Of a stretch of 33,993 bases of DNA, positions 13,848 to 21,768 are shown piece by piece. The notes beneath the pieces are model-generated. The model did no database searches and was not told the DNA's origin. It saw only the letters and a list, made by a program, of their open reading frames with translations. The translations under genes and the position numbers were made by a program. How positions within the stretch are numbered: the stretch's first letter is position 1; each line of letters opens with the position of its first letter. This stretch comes from a bacterium. Its GTDB lineage: Bacteria; Elusimicrobiota; Elusimicrobia; Elusimicrobiales; UBA9959. The stretch covers positions 1-33,993 of the forward strand of contig JAJZPL010000030.1 in the NCBI GenBank assembly GCA_021811185.1. Direction: 5' to 3'.

Positions 13848-14873
13848 ATGAAACGTGTAATGTTCATTGCGTTAGGTGCGATGTTCTTAGCGGCGGGTGT
13901 TTATGCGCGAAAGTATAACCCTAACTTTGATAATGGAGTAAGTCTGTCCGAATTTCAGAAGGCCGCTCAGGAGATGGATTCTCCCCGGCTATATGTTCCA
14001 TTATCCAGAATTGATGGCAGTATCATAAAAAGATTGAATTCAGGCGAAGAACGTTTAATAGGCACAACCGAGAAATTGCCTGCTCCAGGTCAGGGATACT
14101 ATTTCGGTCCAACTGCGGACTGGGTTAGGAAAAGCCAGGTCTTTGAAAACGGAAAAATCTACGCTTCGACTCTTCACGGCCATGAGGATCCGACGGCATA
14201 TAAACTGCTGGGAGAATGGGATGCTATAACTACAGAGGATGTGCAGATGCTTACTGTAGCGGATATTTTTGATCCCAAGGATCATCAGTTATATCTTGAC
14301 GGAACTGCATCGAATGAAAACTACAAGAAGCTAAAAGCAAGGATAGATAAATATAATAAGGATTTGGCTGCATACAAACAAAATTGCAAAGATGGACCGG
14401 AAACCAGTCCAGACTGCGCCATGGAGCATGAGCGCCTCGGTAAAGAGCATGACGCATTGCTAGTGGCTATGAATCAGCATAATGACAATGTCGCTAAGTT
14501 AAAACAGCGCTACGCGACTCTACAGGGTGAGGCAAGTTCGTTTTATAAAAAAGTCCAGGATTGGGAAATCCGTATTGCGTATTTCATTACAGCCGTTAAA
14601 GACTATCTGAGCGGCGCAGCTATGTGCACTTTAACGGGAACAGAAACGGAGCCGGTATCGGTAGGAGACCCGCCACAAATAGCCTTTCTGACAAGGTGCA
14701 TTTATTTGTGTTCCAACAACAAGGAATGGTCGTTTATCTGGATTTCTTCGGTCACTTATTACGAATGTCCAAAGATTGTCGCGGATGGGGAAAATCCGCC
14801 CATGCCTGGGCGCCATATCGACTTTGGCAAAACAGATCCAATGTTTTCCGACTTGTTGCGAAGTTCACAGTAA
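13848..14873 (+). CDS. Secreted protein of unknown function with central coiled coil
   Basis: 341 residues with a signal peptide (1-20, MFIALGAMFLAAGVYA, then RKY). The mature N-terminal part (PRLYVPLSRIDGSIIKRLNSGEERLIG) is not recognised. Residues about 165-250 are a charged helical, coiled-coil-like stretch (YKKLKARIDKYNKDLAAYKQN; HNDNVAKLKQRYATLQGEASS). The C-terminal domain is Cys-containing (AMCTLTGTETEP; CIYLCSNNKEW; YECPKIV), which suggests disulfides outside the cytoplasm. GGAGGGG precedes the ATG. GC content is visibly lower than in the flanking core genes, which suggests acquired DNA. Function unknown. Confidence 0.72.
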   Translation: MKRVMFIALGAMFLAAGVYARKYNPNFDNGVSLSEFQKAAQEMDSPRLYVPLSRIDGSIIKRLNSGEERLIGTTEKLPAPGQGYYFGPTADWVRKSQVFENGKIYASTLHGHEDPTAYKLLGEWDAITTEDVQMLTVADIFDPKDHQLYLDGTASNENYKKLKARIDKYNKDLAAYKQNCKDGPETSPDCAMEHERLGKEHDALLVAMNQHNDNVAKLKQRYATLQGEASSFYKKVQDWEIRIAYFITAVKDYLSGAAMCTLTGTETEPVSVGDPPQIAFLTRCIYLCSNNKEWSFIWISSVTYYECPKIVADGENPPMPGRHIDFGKTDPMFSDLLRSSQ

Positions 14874-14950
14874 ATCATCTGGCGAAAATCTCTGCGGAGC
14901 CGCAGCTTTGAGGTATAAGAATCGGAGCGCAGCGGAGGGAATATTTTCAT

Positions 14951-14971
14951 GATCCGGCATATGGCCGGATC
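14951..14971 (+). terminator. Perfect 8-bp stem-loop after the secreted unknown gene
   Basis: GATCCGGC and GCCGGATC are separated by a 5-nt loop, 77 bp after the stop codon. There is no clear T run after it, so it may be a weak or factor-assisted terminator, or only a 3' stabilising hairpin. Confidence 0.3.
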
Positions 14972-15081
14972 TAAGAGTCGCAGTAAATATCTTGGGATTT
15001 AAGACGAAGTCGCCGGCCGCCAGAGAATATTTGCAACCAGGTTACTCGGCGGTGCTCCCATTGCTGGCTCGGTAAGACGTT

Positions 15082-16119
15082 ATGGCATATGCCAATACAC
15101 TAGGGGTAAACTTGTGCCATGGCTGGACGTGGAGCAACAAAATTTGTGATGATGGTGAGCTATTAGTGTTGAACATAAGAAGAAAGTCTGCCTCTCTCCG
15201 TTGGTGTCTCTCAAAAAGCCGGAAGTTAATTCCCCTTGCTTCCACTCCGATCATGCACCTGCGGATGGGCGCCGCCATTGCGGCCCGCAAAAAACGGCAA
15301 TTGATATATTGGCGGGAACAGGGAATTGTCGGGTATGATCTAACTGCAAAAAAAGAAGAGTTGCTGGTTGCTCTGGACAAGAACTGGTTCAGGGCAGGGC
15401 AGTTCTGGCTGGACGAAAGTGAAGATGTTTTGTATTTCATCCGTGAAAAATATATCCCGTCATGGGACGCCATTCTGGGTGTGCTAAAAAAATCAGGAAA
15501 AAGCCCCGGTTTTAAAGTGAACTATTCACTGCTGGCTTATTCATTTGAGGAAGCGAAATCCCGGACAATTATTGATTTTCACGGCTCAATTCCATCCGTC
15601 CTAGCCGATACGCGAGCCGGACTTGTTTATTATTGGTCGAAGCGAAAGATCATAATAGCGGATCTTCATTCCGGCAGGGTCAAAAAGACAGTTCCGGAAC
15701 TGGAAATCGTAAAACTTGCGCGCTTGCCCAGCGGAAATATTTTGGTCTGGGGGTTCCATGCCGACATCGCTTATCAGATCGACTCGGCTGGCCGGCGTAA
15801 AGCCACCACTTTCAGGGGCATGTTCCCGGCCTATTCCCCTGACGGAAAAGGTTGCGTTTATTGGAAAAGAGACGGTAGATTGGTTTTGGCCGGTGCTGCA
15901 AAAAAGCCGGAGTGCGTTTTAAGCCTGAATGCGTTTAAAGAGGATTCTTGGACTGGTTTACAGCCGCTGGCATGGTCACCACGTGGTAAATATTTCGCGA
16001 TTATGCTCAATACCCCTGATATCACCGGTCGTCCTAAAATATCCCTCTTGGTATTTGATCCGCGGTCAAAAACTGCGTCACTCCGCGCTCAGAACATAAC
16101 GGACTTCGTTTGGTTATAA
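15082..16119 (+). CDS. Propeller-like protein of unknown function (WD40/PD40-type repeats)
   Basis: 345 residues without a signal peptide or membrane span. The sequence reads as beta-rich repeats with blade-like features such as VLYFIREKYIPSWDAIL, GLVYYWSKRKIIIADLHSG, FPAYSPDGKGCVYWKRDGRLVLAG and PLAWSPRGKYFAIML. The SPDGKG and SPRGKY segments match the PD40/TolB-like propeller pattern. No clear ribosome site precedes the ATG at 15082, so the start is uncertain. GC content is lower than in flanking genes. It ends near a strong terminator. Function unknown. Confidence 0.6.
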   Translation: MAYANTLGVNLCHGWTWSNKICDDGELLVLNIRRKSASLRWCLSKSRKLIPLASTPIMHLRMGAAIAARKKRQLIYWREQGIVGYDLTAKKEELLVALDKNWFRAGQFWLDESEDVLYFIREKYIPSWDAILGVLKKSGKSPGFKVNYSLLAYSFEEAKSRTIIDFHGSIPSVLADTRAGLVYYWSKRKIIIADLHSGRVKKTVPELEIVKLARLPSGNILVWGFHADIAYQIDSAGRRKATTFRGMFPAYSPDGKGCVYWKRDGRLVLAGAAKKPECVLSLNAFKEDSWTGLQPLAWSPRGKYFAIMLNTPDITGRPKISLLVFDPRSKTASLRAQNITDFVWL

Positions 16120-16311
16120 ATGGATCGCTATACCGCAGCCGACGAGGCCGGACCGCAACAGGGCCTGGCGGCGTGGTGCCGTTTCCACCGACGTGAGCCC
16201 CGACAGTTTAATGTGGTCTGGACCTATATATCCGGCCAGCACAATTACGCGTCTACGCCGGTTAGCGTGCTGGGACAGGCGCATATGTTCTCCCATACCG
16301 CCGGTTTCTGA
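16120..16311 (+). other. Short open frame, possible gene remnant
   Basis: A 63-codon frame begins right after the previous stop codon, with no ribosome site. The first half looks random. The end (VWTYISGQHNYASTPVSVLGQAHMFSHTAGF) has beta-like alternation and could be the tail of a decayed surface protein. It is recorded only because it fills the stretch before the terminator. Confidence 0.2.
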
Positions 16312-16328
16312 CCTGCGGATCTTTTCTG

Positions 16329-16369
16329 GAAAAAGGAACCACCGGATTTTCCCGGCGGTCCCTTTTTTG
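16329..16369. terminator. Bidirectional intrinsic terminator
   Basis: A stem of GGAACCACCGG against CCGGCGGTCCC (two mismatches) around an ATTTTC loop. It is flanked by an A run on the left and CCTTTTTT on the right, so it works for both strands. It lies between the convergent propeller-like gene and the phosphodiesterase gene. Confidence 0.8.
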
Positions 16370-16387
16370 AAACTATGCCCGCGGTGC

Positions 16388-17260
16388 TCAGCGCAGCTTT
16401 TTGGCCTGCAGGTAGTCCACCAGGTCGGCGGGGTAGTCGGTGATTATCGCGTCCACTCCGGCCGCTATCGCCATGGCCCACTCTTTGGGGTCGTTCACGG
16501 TCCAGGGCGCCACCAGTATGCCGGCGGCGTGGGCCTCCTTCACGGCCTCAGGCGTCACCCACTTCAGGTTAGGGCTCCAGATGTCGGTCTTGTCGGCCTT
16601 CAGGGCCGGCACGATGTTGAGCAGGTCCTCGCTGGTGAGCTGGGAGGTCCTTATCCCCGGCGCCAGCTTTTTGATTTCCCTGAGCGTGCGCACGTCGAAA
16701 GACTGCACTATCACCCGTTTCTCCATGTGGTGCTTCTTAACTTCCCTGACCACCAGCTCCGCGAACTTCGCGGGGGCGGGGGAGAGCTCCGGGGCCCAGG
16801 GAAAGATCTTGGTCTCTATGTTGAACTCGGCCTTGGGCGCGGCCTCGTAGCCGGACTTCTCCACCATCGAGAAGACCTCGTCCAGCGTGGGCATGGGCGT
16901 GCCGGGCACCGGTATCTGGCGCGGGAACCTGGGGTTCTGCAGGGCGCCGCAGTCGTATTTCTTCAGTTCGGCCAGCGTGAGCGTGCGTATGGGGATGGGC
17001 TTGTCCAGCCTGGCGTTGTCGGGCCCCACGCAGCGCTCCGGCGTGACGTTCGGCTCGTGCGAGATGACTATCACGTCGTCCCTGGTGACGTTCATGTCCA
17101 TCTCCAGCACGTCGGCGCCGCCCATCAGCGCGGCCTCGAAGGCGGGTATCGTGTTCTCGGGCACGGTGCCGCGGCTGCCGCGGTGGCCGTGCACCAGCGG
17201 CCCTGCCGCGCAGGCCGATGACGCCGCGCAGGCCATAAGCGCAAAAAGAAGTTCCTTCAT
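16388..17260 (-). CDS. Secreted glycerophosphodiester phosphodiesterase
   Basis: 290 residues with a signal peptide (1-19, LLFALMACAASSACA). It hydrolyses glycerophosphodiesters to glycerol-3-phosphate and an alcohol, probably in the periplasm. The GDPD barrel begins VHGHRGSRGTVPENT, with His26, Arg27, Glu35 and Asn36. EMDMNVTRDDVIVISHEP carries Glu53, Asp55 and His68, the metal and acid-base residues. The end APWTVNDPKEWAMAIAAGVDAIITDYP is the canonical last strand. The start at 17260 has GGAGGG 4 bp upstream, better than the in-frame 17296. A GlpT-type importer is encoded about 13 kb away. Confidence 0.93.
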   Translation of the reverse strand: MKELLFALMACAASSACAAGPLVHGHRGSRGTVPENTIPAFEAALMGGADVLEMDMNVTRDDVIVISHEPNVTPERCVGPDNARLDKPIPIRTLTLAELKKYDCGALQNPRFPRQIPVPGTPMPTLDEVFSMVEKSGYEAAPKAEFNIETKIFPWAPELSPAPAKFAELVVREVKKHHMEKRVIVQSFDVRTLREIKKLAPGIRTSQLTSEDLLNIVPALKADKTDIWSPNLKWVTPEAVKEAHAAGILVAPWTVNDPKEWAMAIAAGVDAIITDYPADLVDYLQAKKLR

Positions 17261-17335
17261 GGTCCCTCCAACTGACGAATAAGAAGATATTAACAAATTA
17301 TCCCGGGGTCACCGGCTGACCGCGCGCGCGGCGGC

Positions 17336-17370
17336 GCCAGGTTTTTGCGGCGACGCAAGCATTGCCTGGC
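17336..17370. repeat. Nested inverted repeat upstream of the phosphodiesterase gene
   Basis: The outer arms GCCAGG and CCTGGC enclose an inner stem TTGCG-GCGA-CGCAA with a tetraloop. It sits in the 182 bp between the XRE gene and the phosphodiesterase gene, with no T run. It may be a regulatory or decay-protecting hairpin; the role is unknown. Confidence 0.4.
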
Positions 17371-17442
17371 AATGGGGGCGGTATCCGTATGGCTAAAGGG
17401 CGCTGCCGCAGGAGGGCCGCCGGGGGCGGGTTGGCGGAAGCC

Positions 17443-17778
17443 CTATTCGGTTTTGTAGCGGGCTACAATGTCCTTAACAAGGCCCAGCACCAGGGCCTTT
17501 CTTTTCGGGGCCAGCCCTGACAGCAGCTCCCCGACGGCGGTCTCGTAAAGGCGCCCGCGCCCGGCGGCGCGCTTCGGCAGCAGGTCGGCCGGGTCCGCCT
17601 TCAGGGCATAGGCGATATCCACGAAAGTTTTCAGGCTCGGGGTGTTCGCGCCGCGCTCTATCTGGCCGTAAAAAGAGGCGTCTATTCCCGCCGCCTCCGC
17701 CACCTGCGCCTGCGTCAGCCGCAGCGCGTCCCGCACCGACCTCATTCTCCCGCCTATCTCCCTGTAGAAGCTGTCCAT
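17443..17778 (-). CDS. XRE-family (Cro/C1-type) transcriptional regulator
   Basis: 111 residues from the ATG at 17778. Residues 5-63 form an HTH_3 domain: IGGRMRSVRDALRLTQAQVAEAAG, then IDASFYGQIERGANTPSLKTFVDIAYAL. The C-terminal 45 residues are helical and basic (GLAPKRKALVLGLVKDIVARYKTE) and may mediate dimerisation. An in-frame GTG at 17796 would add six residues; neither start has a good ribosome site. An 11-bp inverted repeat 39 bp upstream is a likely operator. The divergent gene downstream of that operator encodes the large NHL protein, so it may be a target (inference). Confidence 0.85.
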   Translation of the reverse strand: MDSFYREIGGRMRSVRDALRLTQAQVAEAAGIDASFYGQIERGANTPSLKTFVDIAYALKADPADLLPKRAAGRGRLYETAVGELLSGLAPKRKALVLGLVKDIVARYKTE

Positions 17779-17816
17779 ACGCCTATTAAACACCAATCTT
17801 CACGCAGCCGGAAGAT

Positions 17817-17846
17817 GTTGTAAGCACAGTTGACAGTGCTTATAAC
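17817..17846. promoter_or_regulatory. Operator-like inverted repeat for the XRE regulator
   Basis: GTTGTAAGCAC, 8-bp spacer, GTGCTTATAAC: 10 of 11 positions pair. The spacer contains the last bases of a TTGACA -35 box for rightward transcription, so bound repressor would block RNA polymerase. It lies between the divergent XRE gene and the large NHL-protein gene. Confidence 0.55.
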
Positions 17847-17859
17847 CCTGTTGTATCAT
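17830..17859 (+). promoter_or_regulatory. Putative rightward promoter overlapping the operator
   Basis: TTGACA (17830-17835), an 18-bp spacer and TATCAT (17854-17859) would start transcription near 17866. This leaves a leader of about 150 nt before the NHL-protein gene. The -35 box lies inside the inverted repeat. Confidence 0.45.
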
Positions 17860-18014
17860 GAAAACCGGGTCATTTCCTCACCGTACGACTCCTTGCGGGT
17901 GCTGCACTCCCCTTTATCCCGGAAGTGTTTTTGCGCGATGCCGGCCGCTTTGGCGGCAATCAGAACGATAATAATTAGTTGGAAAAAGGTTTTTACCTTT
18001 ACGGAAGAGGTTCT

Positions 18015-21000
18015 ATGAAAATATCAGCGCTAAATTCGCGACAAAAGCTTTGCCGGATTTTATATGTGGCGGTTTCGCTCGGCATATTCCGTCCCGCAGC
18101 TTTCGCCACTGTTTCTAACGGGAATGCCGATGTTGTGCTTGGCCAGCCGGATTTCAATAGTTCAAACGTTAATGTGGTGGAAGATAATCGATTTTCCAGT
18201 CCCGTTGGTGTGTTTAATGACATTAGTGTTAGAGTTTGGGTCGTGGATAAACAGAATAACCGTGTGCTGGGTTTAGATGGCTTTAACCTTGGAGACGGGC
18301 CCAGTGCAACCAGTGTGATAGGGCAAGCGGATTTTACATCTGGCAAGCCTAATAGAGGAGGCGTTGCGGGAAACAACACTTTAAATCAGCCTTGCGGCGT
18401 TGCTGAAACAACTATCTCCGGAATTCCATATGTATGGGTAGCGGACTGCGGCAACAACCGCGTTCTCCGCTTCACAAGCCCGGGCAATACCGGGGCAACG
18501 GCAGATCTTGTGCTGGGGCAGGCTAATTTTACTTCCACCATGACAAACCGCGGCGGCTCTGTCGGATTAAATACCTTGAATAACCCGACCAATTTAGCCA
18601 TAAATGAAGGCGGTTCTCATGACCTCTGGGTTTCCGATACCGGCAATGCGCGAGTCCTAAAATTTAATTACACAAGCCTTGCCACGGGCATGCCCGCCAA
18701 TCTGGTTCTGGGCAAAGCCAATGGCGCCGACACAAGTGGATGCTTCCCGCCTACGGTCAGTTGTTTGACGTCCCCCTATGGAATCAGTGTATATGGAGCT
18801 ACCGGAGATGTATGGGTTGCCGATCATGGTAACCATCGCGTGTTAAAATTCAGCGCGCCGTCTTCTGACGGGGCGGCCGCCAGTATTGTGCTCGGCCAAG
18901 CCGATTTTGTGTCAGGGCAGTCAAATCGCGGAGGAGCCATCGCGGCAAACACGCTGTATAACCCTACGGGAGTGTCAATTGCCAGGGATGGCAGTTGGCT
19001 GGCCGTTGCGGATCAATGGAATAACAGGGTGTTGAAATATGTTCCGCCTTTTACTACGGGACAGGACGCCGCCTTTGTAATAGGGCAGACAACTTTTACA
19101 TCGGCAAGCAGTATCGGGACGCTGGATGGAAGATTCATTTCACAGCCAGAAAATGTAATTATTACCTGGGCAAATGCAACATTCCCTGTATGGGTTTCCG
19201 GTTATAATAGGGTTCTCCGCTTTGACAATCCTTTAGGTAATGCTCCAAGTGCGGTGCGAGTTTTGGGCGCGCCGGATTTTACCCATGCCTACAATAATTC
19301 TATTGAGGCTAAAGGTTTTGATGAGCCCAGGGGAACGGTTTATGATCCCAAATATGGCCGTCTTTTTGTGTCTGATTTAGCTAATCGTCGTGTACTTTGG
19401 TGGAATAATGCTACTTCCCTTTCCACGCAAAAGCCTGCCGATGGGGTTCTTGGACAACCAAGCCTTACCGAAAACACAAATACTGTCGGTGCCGCCCAAG
19501 ATAGGCTTTTCGGGCCTGCTGGATTAGGAGTTGATTCATCCGGAAATTTATATGTTGCGGATAGTCAAAGCAATCGTGTGGTCCGGTTTCTGGGGGCGTC
19601 TCTGACCACAGGAATGAACGCTGATTTGGTGCTTGGCCAGGCGGATTTCAATTCTAAGCAGGCAAACCGGGGAAGTGCTGCTGCGGCTAATACGATGTAT
19701 CAGCCGTATTCAGTTGCCATAGACAAATACGACAATGTTTGGGTTTCGGACACCTTAAACAACCGTATCCTGAAATTTTCATCTGCCACGTTAACGAACG
19801 GAATCGATGCGAGCCTTGTATTAGGGCAGGCGGATTTTACAGGAACATCGTCCAATCGTGGTGGTAGTGTTGCGGGGGACACTCTTTATAACCCTCGTGG
19901 AATTTATGTGGATAATTCCGATAGGCTGTGGGTTGCGGATAACGGGAATAGCCGGGTAATTAAGTTCGATGCGCCTTTGGTAAACGGACAGGCGGCTAAT
20001 CTTGCTTTAGGCGTTTCCAGTGTAAATGTCGTTTCTGCCGGAGATGGAAATAATGCTAACCAAAATAGCTCGGATTATCCCGAAGCGGTTACGGAGGATG
20101 TGTTGGGGAATGTCTGGGTGGCTGACACGCGGAATCACCGGATCACAAAATATTCGCCTCCATTTTCAAATGGAATGCTTGCGGCTGCTGTTATCGGCCA
20201 GCAGGATTTTAATTCTGGAACCGCTAACAGGGGTATTTCTGTAAGTATAAACACGTTAAATTGGCCTAATGCTTTGACCGCGGATAATCTTGCCAATATA
20301 TACGCGGTGGATTCGCAAAATAACAGGGTGGTTCTATATAATTCTGGGCTTTCCCTGACAGACGTAAATCCGTCGTTTGTCTCCCGTTCGTCCACAAGCC
20401 TTTCCGCATCGTGGATGGCTGTTCCGGGGGCGAGTTATGTAGCCGCGCTTTTTGCGGATGCGGCGTACACAACTGTTGTGGCGGGGTCTTCCGGAACGCA
20501 AAGCGGGAATTCTAAAACCTTCACCGGATTATCCACAGCGACCACGTATTATTTAGAGGTTAAGCTTTCCACGGAGACGGATCTGGCTTTCAGCCAGAAT
20601 AGGATATCCACCACAACGCTGAATTTGCCGCCGACAATTACTGCTATAGCCCCCAGTTCCGGCACTAACGCCGGGACAGTGGACATTGCCGCGCTCAACG
20701 GCACTGCTTTCCAGGACGGGGCGGCGGTACGGCTTACAAGGACCGGCCAGCCTGCAATAAACGCCGTAAGCGTGGTCTGGGTGAATTCTACCCAGCTCAC
20801 GTGCAGCCTGCCTCTTACCGGAGCTGCTACCGGGACCTGGAATATAGTTGTTACCAATCCCGACGGCCAGTCGGCACAGAAAGCGGATGGTTTTACCATA
20901 AAAACCCTTCCACCGGCGCCGGCCTCGGTAACGCCTAACACCGGCGCGAATAATGGAACAGTGAGCGTCACTGATCTTGCGGGCACGGAATTCCAGCCGG

Positions 21001-21767
21001 GGGCGGTTATCACGCTGGAAAAAGCCGGTGAATTCTCGGTCGCCGCCCAAAACGTTCATGTGCAAAGCACTCTGAAAATCACCTGTGATCTGCCGCTTGC
21101 CGGAGCCACGACGGGAGCGTGGAACATCGTTGTCACAAACCCCGACGGTCAGGCCGGCACATTGGCGAACGGCTTCACTATAACCTATCCCGCCCCCACG
21201 GTCGCCGCCATAACGCCGAAAGCGGGTCTTTATAACACCACTGTTCATATTACAGACCTGGGCGGGACAGGATTCCAATCCGGCACCACGATAAAACTTG
21301 TAAAGTCCGGGCAGGCTGATATCAGCGCCACGAACGTAACCGTCGTCAACCCCACCCTGCTGACCTGCGATCTTGACCTGAGCGGGGCCGCCGCCGGCGC
21401 CTGGGATGTCGGCGTTACGGTTCCGGGCCAGGCCCCCGTGGTTTTAACCGGCGCGTTCAGCGTTCTGGCTCCGACAACTGCTGACGAACCCGCCAGGGTT
21501 TATCAGGGCATCTTTAATCCGGCCAAAGGCGACAAGAGCTATATCGCCACTCATCTGTCTTCGCCGGGCAAGGTTACGGTTAGGGTTTACGATTCCGGTG
21601 GACGGCTGGTGCGGGATATTTTTGAAGGAGACCGCAATTCCGGAGATTTTTCGGATGCCTGGGACGGCAGGAACAATAGCGGTTCAAAGGTGGCCAGCGG
21701 TATATATTTGGTGCGCATAGAGGGTCCGGGGATCAAAACCACAAAACGCGTGCTGGTGGTGAAATAA
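18015..21767 (+). CDS. Large secreted NHL-repeat / TIG-domain protein with FlgD-like C-terminus
   Basis: 1250 residues. The signal peptide is at about 1-31 (RILYVAVSLGIFRPAAFA). Twelve NHL-type units fill about 32-780, each with a VWVADxxNNRVLKF-like core and most with a VLGQADFxS..NRGG segment, at roughly 64-residue spacing; this is enough for two six-bladed propellers. An FN3-like domain (about 785-870) is followed by three TIG/IPT domains (about 872-1150), each opening xxAITPxxG. The end (about 1160-1250: KVTVRVYDSGGRLVRDIFEG; DAWDGRNNSGSKVASGIYLVRIEG) is FlgD-Ig-like and resembles type A sorting domains of the type IX secretion system. The ATG at 18015 has GGAAGAGG upstream; an in-frame TTG at 17979 is less likely. 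The PorV-like gene follows after 1 bp. Confidence 0.85.
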   Translation: MKISALNSRQKLCRILYVAVSLGIFRPAAFATVSNGNADVVLGQPDFNSSNVNVVEDNRFSSPVGVFNDISVRVWVVDKQNNRVLGLDGFNLGDGPSATSVIGQADFTSGKPNRGGVAGNNTLNQPCGVAETTISGIPYVWVADCGNNRVLRFTSPGNTGATADLVLGQANFTSTMTNRGGSVGLNTLNNPTNLAINEGGSHDLWVSDTGNARVLKFNYTSLATGMPANLVLGKANGADTSGCFPPTVSCLTSPYGISVYGATGDVWVADHGNHRVLKFSAPSSDGAAASIVLGQADFVSGQSNRGGAIAANTLYNPTGVSIARDGSWLAVADQWNNRVLKYVPPFTTGQDAAFVIGQTTFTSASSIGTLDGRFISQPENVIITWANATFPVWVSGYNRVLRFDNPLGNAPSAVRVLGAPDFTHAYNNSIEAKGFDEPRGTVYDPKYGRLFVSDLANRRVLWWNNATSLSTQKPADGVLGQPSLTENTNTVGAAQDRLFGPAGLGVDSSGNLYVADSQSNRVVRFLGASLTTGMNADLVLGQADFNSKQANRGSAAAANTMYQPYSVAIDKYDNVWVSDTLNNRILKFSSATLTNGIDASLVLGQADFTGTSSNRGGSVAGDTLYNPRGIYVDNSDRLWVADNGNSRVIKFDAPLVNGQAANLALGVSSVNVVSAGDGNNANQNSSDYPEAVTEDVLGNVWVADTRNHRITKYSPPFSNGMLAAAVIGQQDFNSGTANRGISVSINTLNWPNALTADNLANIYAVDSQNNRVVLYNSGLSLTDVNPSFVSRSSTSLSASWMAVPGASYVAALFADAAYTTVVAGSSGTQSGNSKTFTGLSTATTYYLEVKLSTETDLAFSQNRISTTTLNLPPTITAIAPSSGTNAGTVDIAALNGTAFQDGAAVRLTRTGQPAINAVSVVWVNSTQLTCSLPLTGAATGTWNIVVTNPDGQSAQKADGFTIKTLPPAPASVTPNTGANNGTVSVTDLAGTEFQPGAVITLEKAGEFSVAAQNVHVQSTLKITCDLPLAGATTGAWNIVVTNPDGQAGTLANGFTITYPAPTVAAITPKAGLYNTTVHITDLGGTGFQSGTTIKLVKSGQADISATNVTVVNPTLLTCDLDLSGAAAGAWDVGVTVPGQAPVVLTGAFSVLAPTTADEPARVYQGIFNPAKGDKSYIATHLSSPGKVTVRVYDSGGRLVRDIFEGDRNSGDFSDAWDGRNNSGSKVASGIYLVRIEGPGIKTTKRVLVVK

Positions 21768-21768
21768 T

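Noticed and set aside
16114..16296. Small minus-strand open frame before the terminator
   Set aside because: No ribosome site or recognisable motif, and it reads antisense to another weak frame.
20529..20537. Perfect DnaA-box sequence TTATCCACA
   Set aside because: A single copy inside a coding region far from the parS sites; likely chance.
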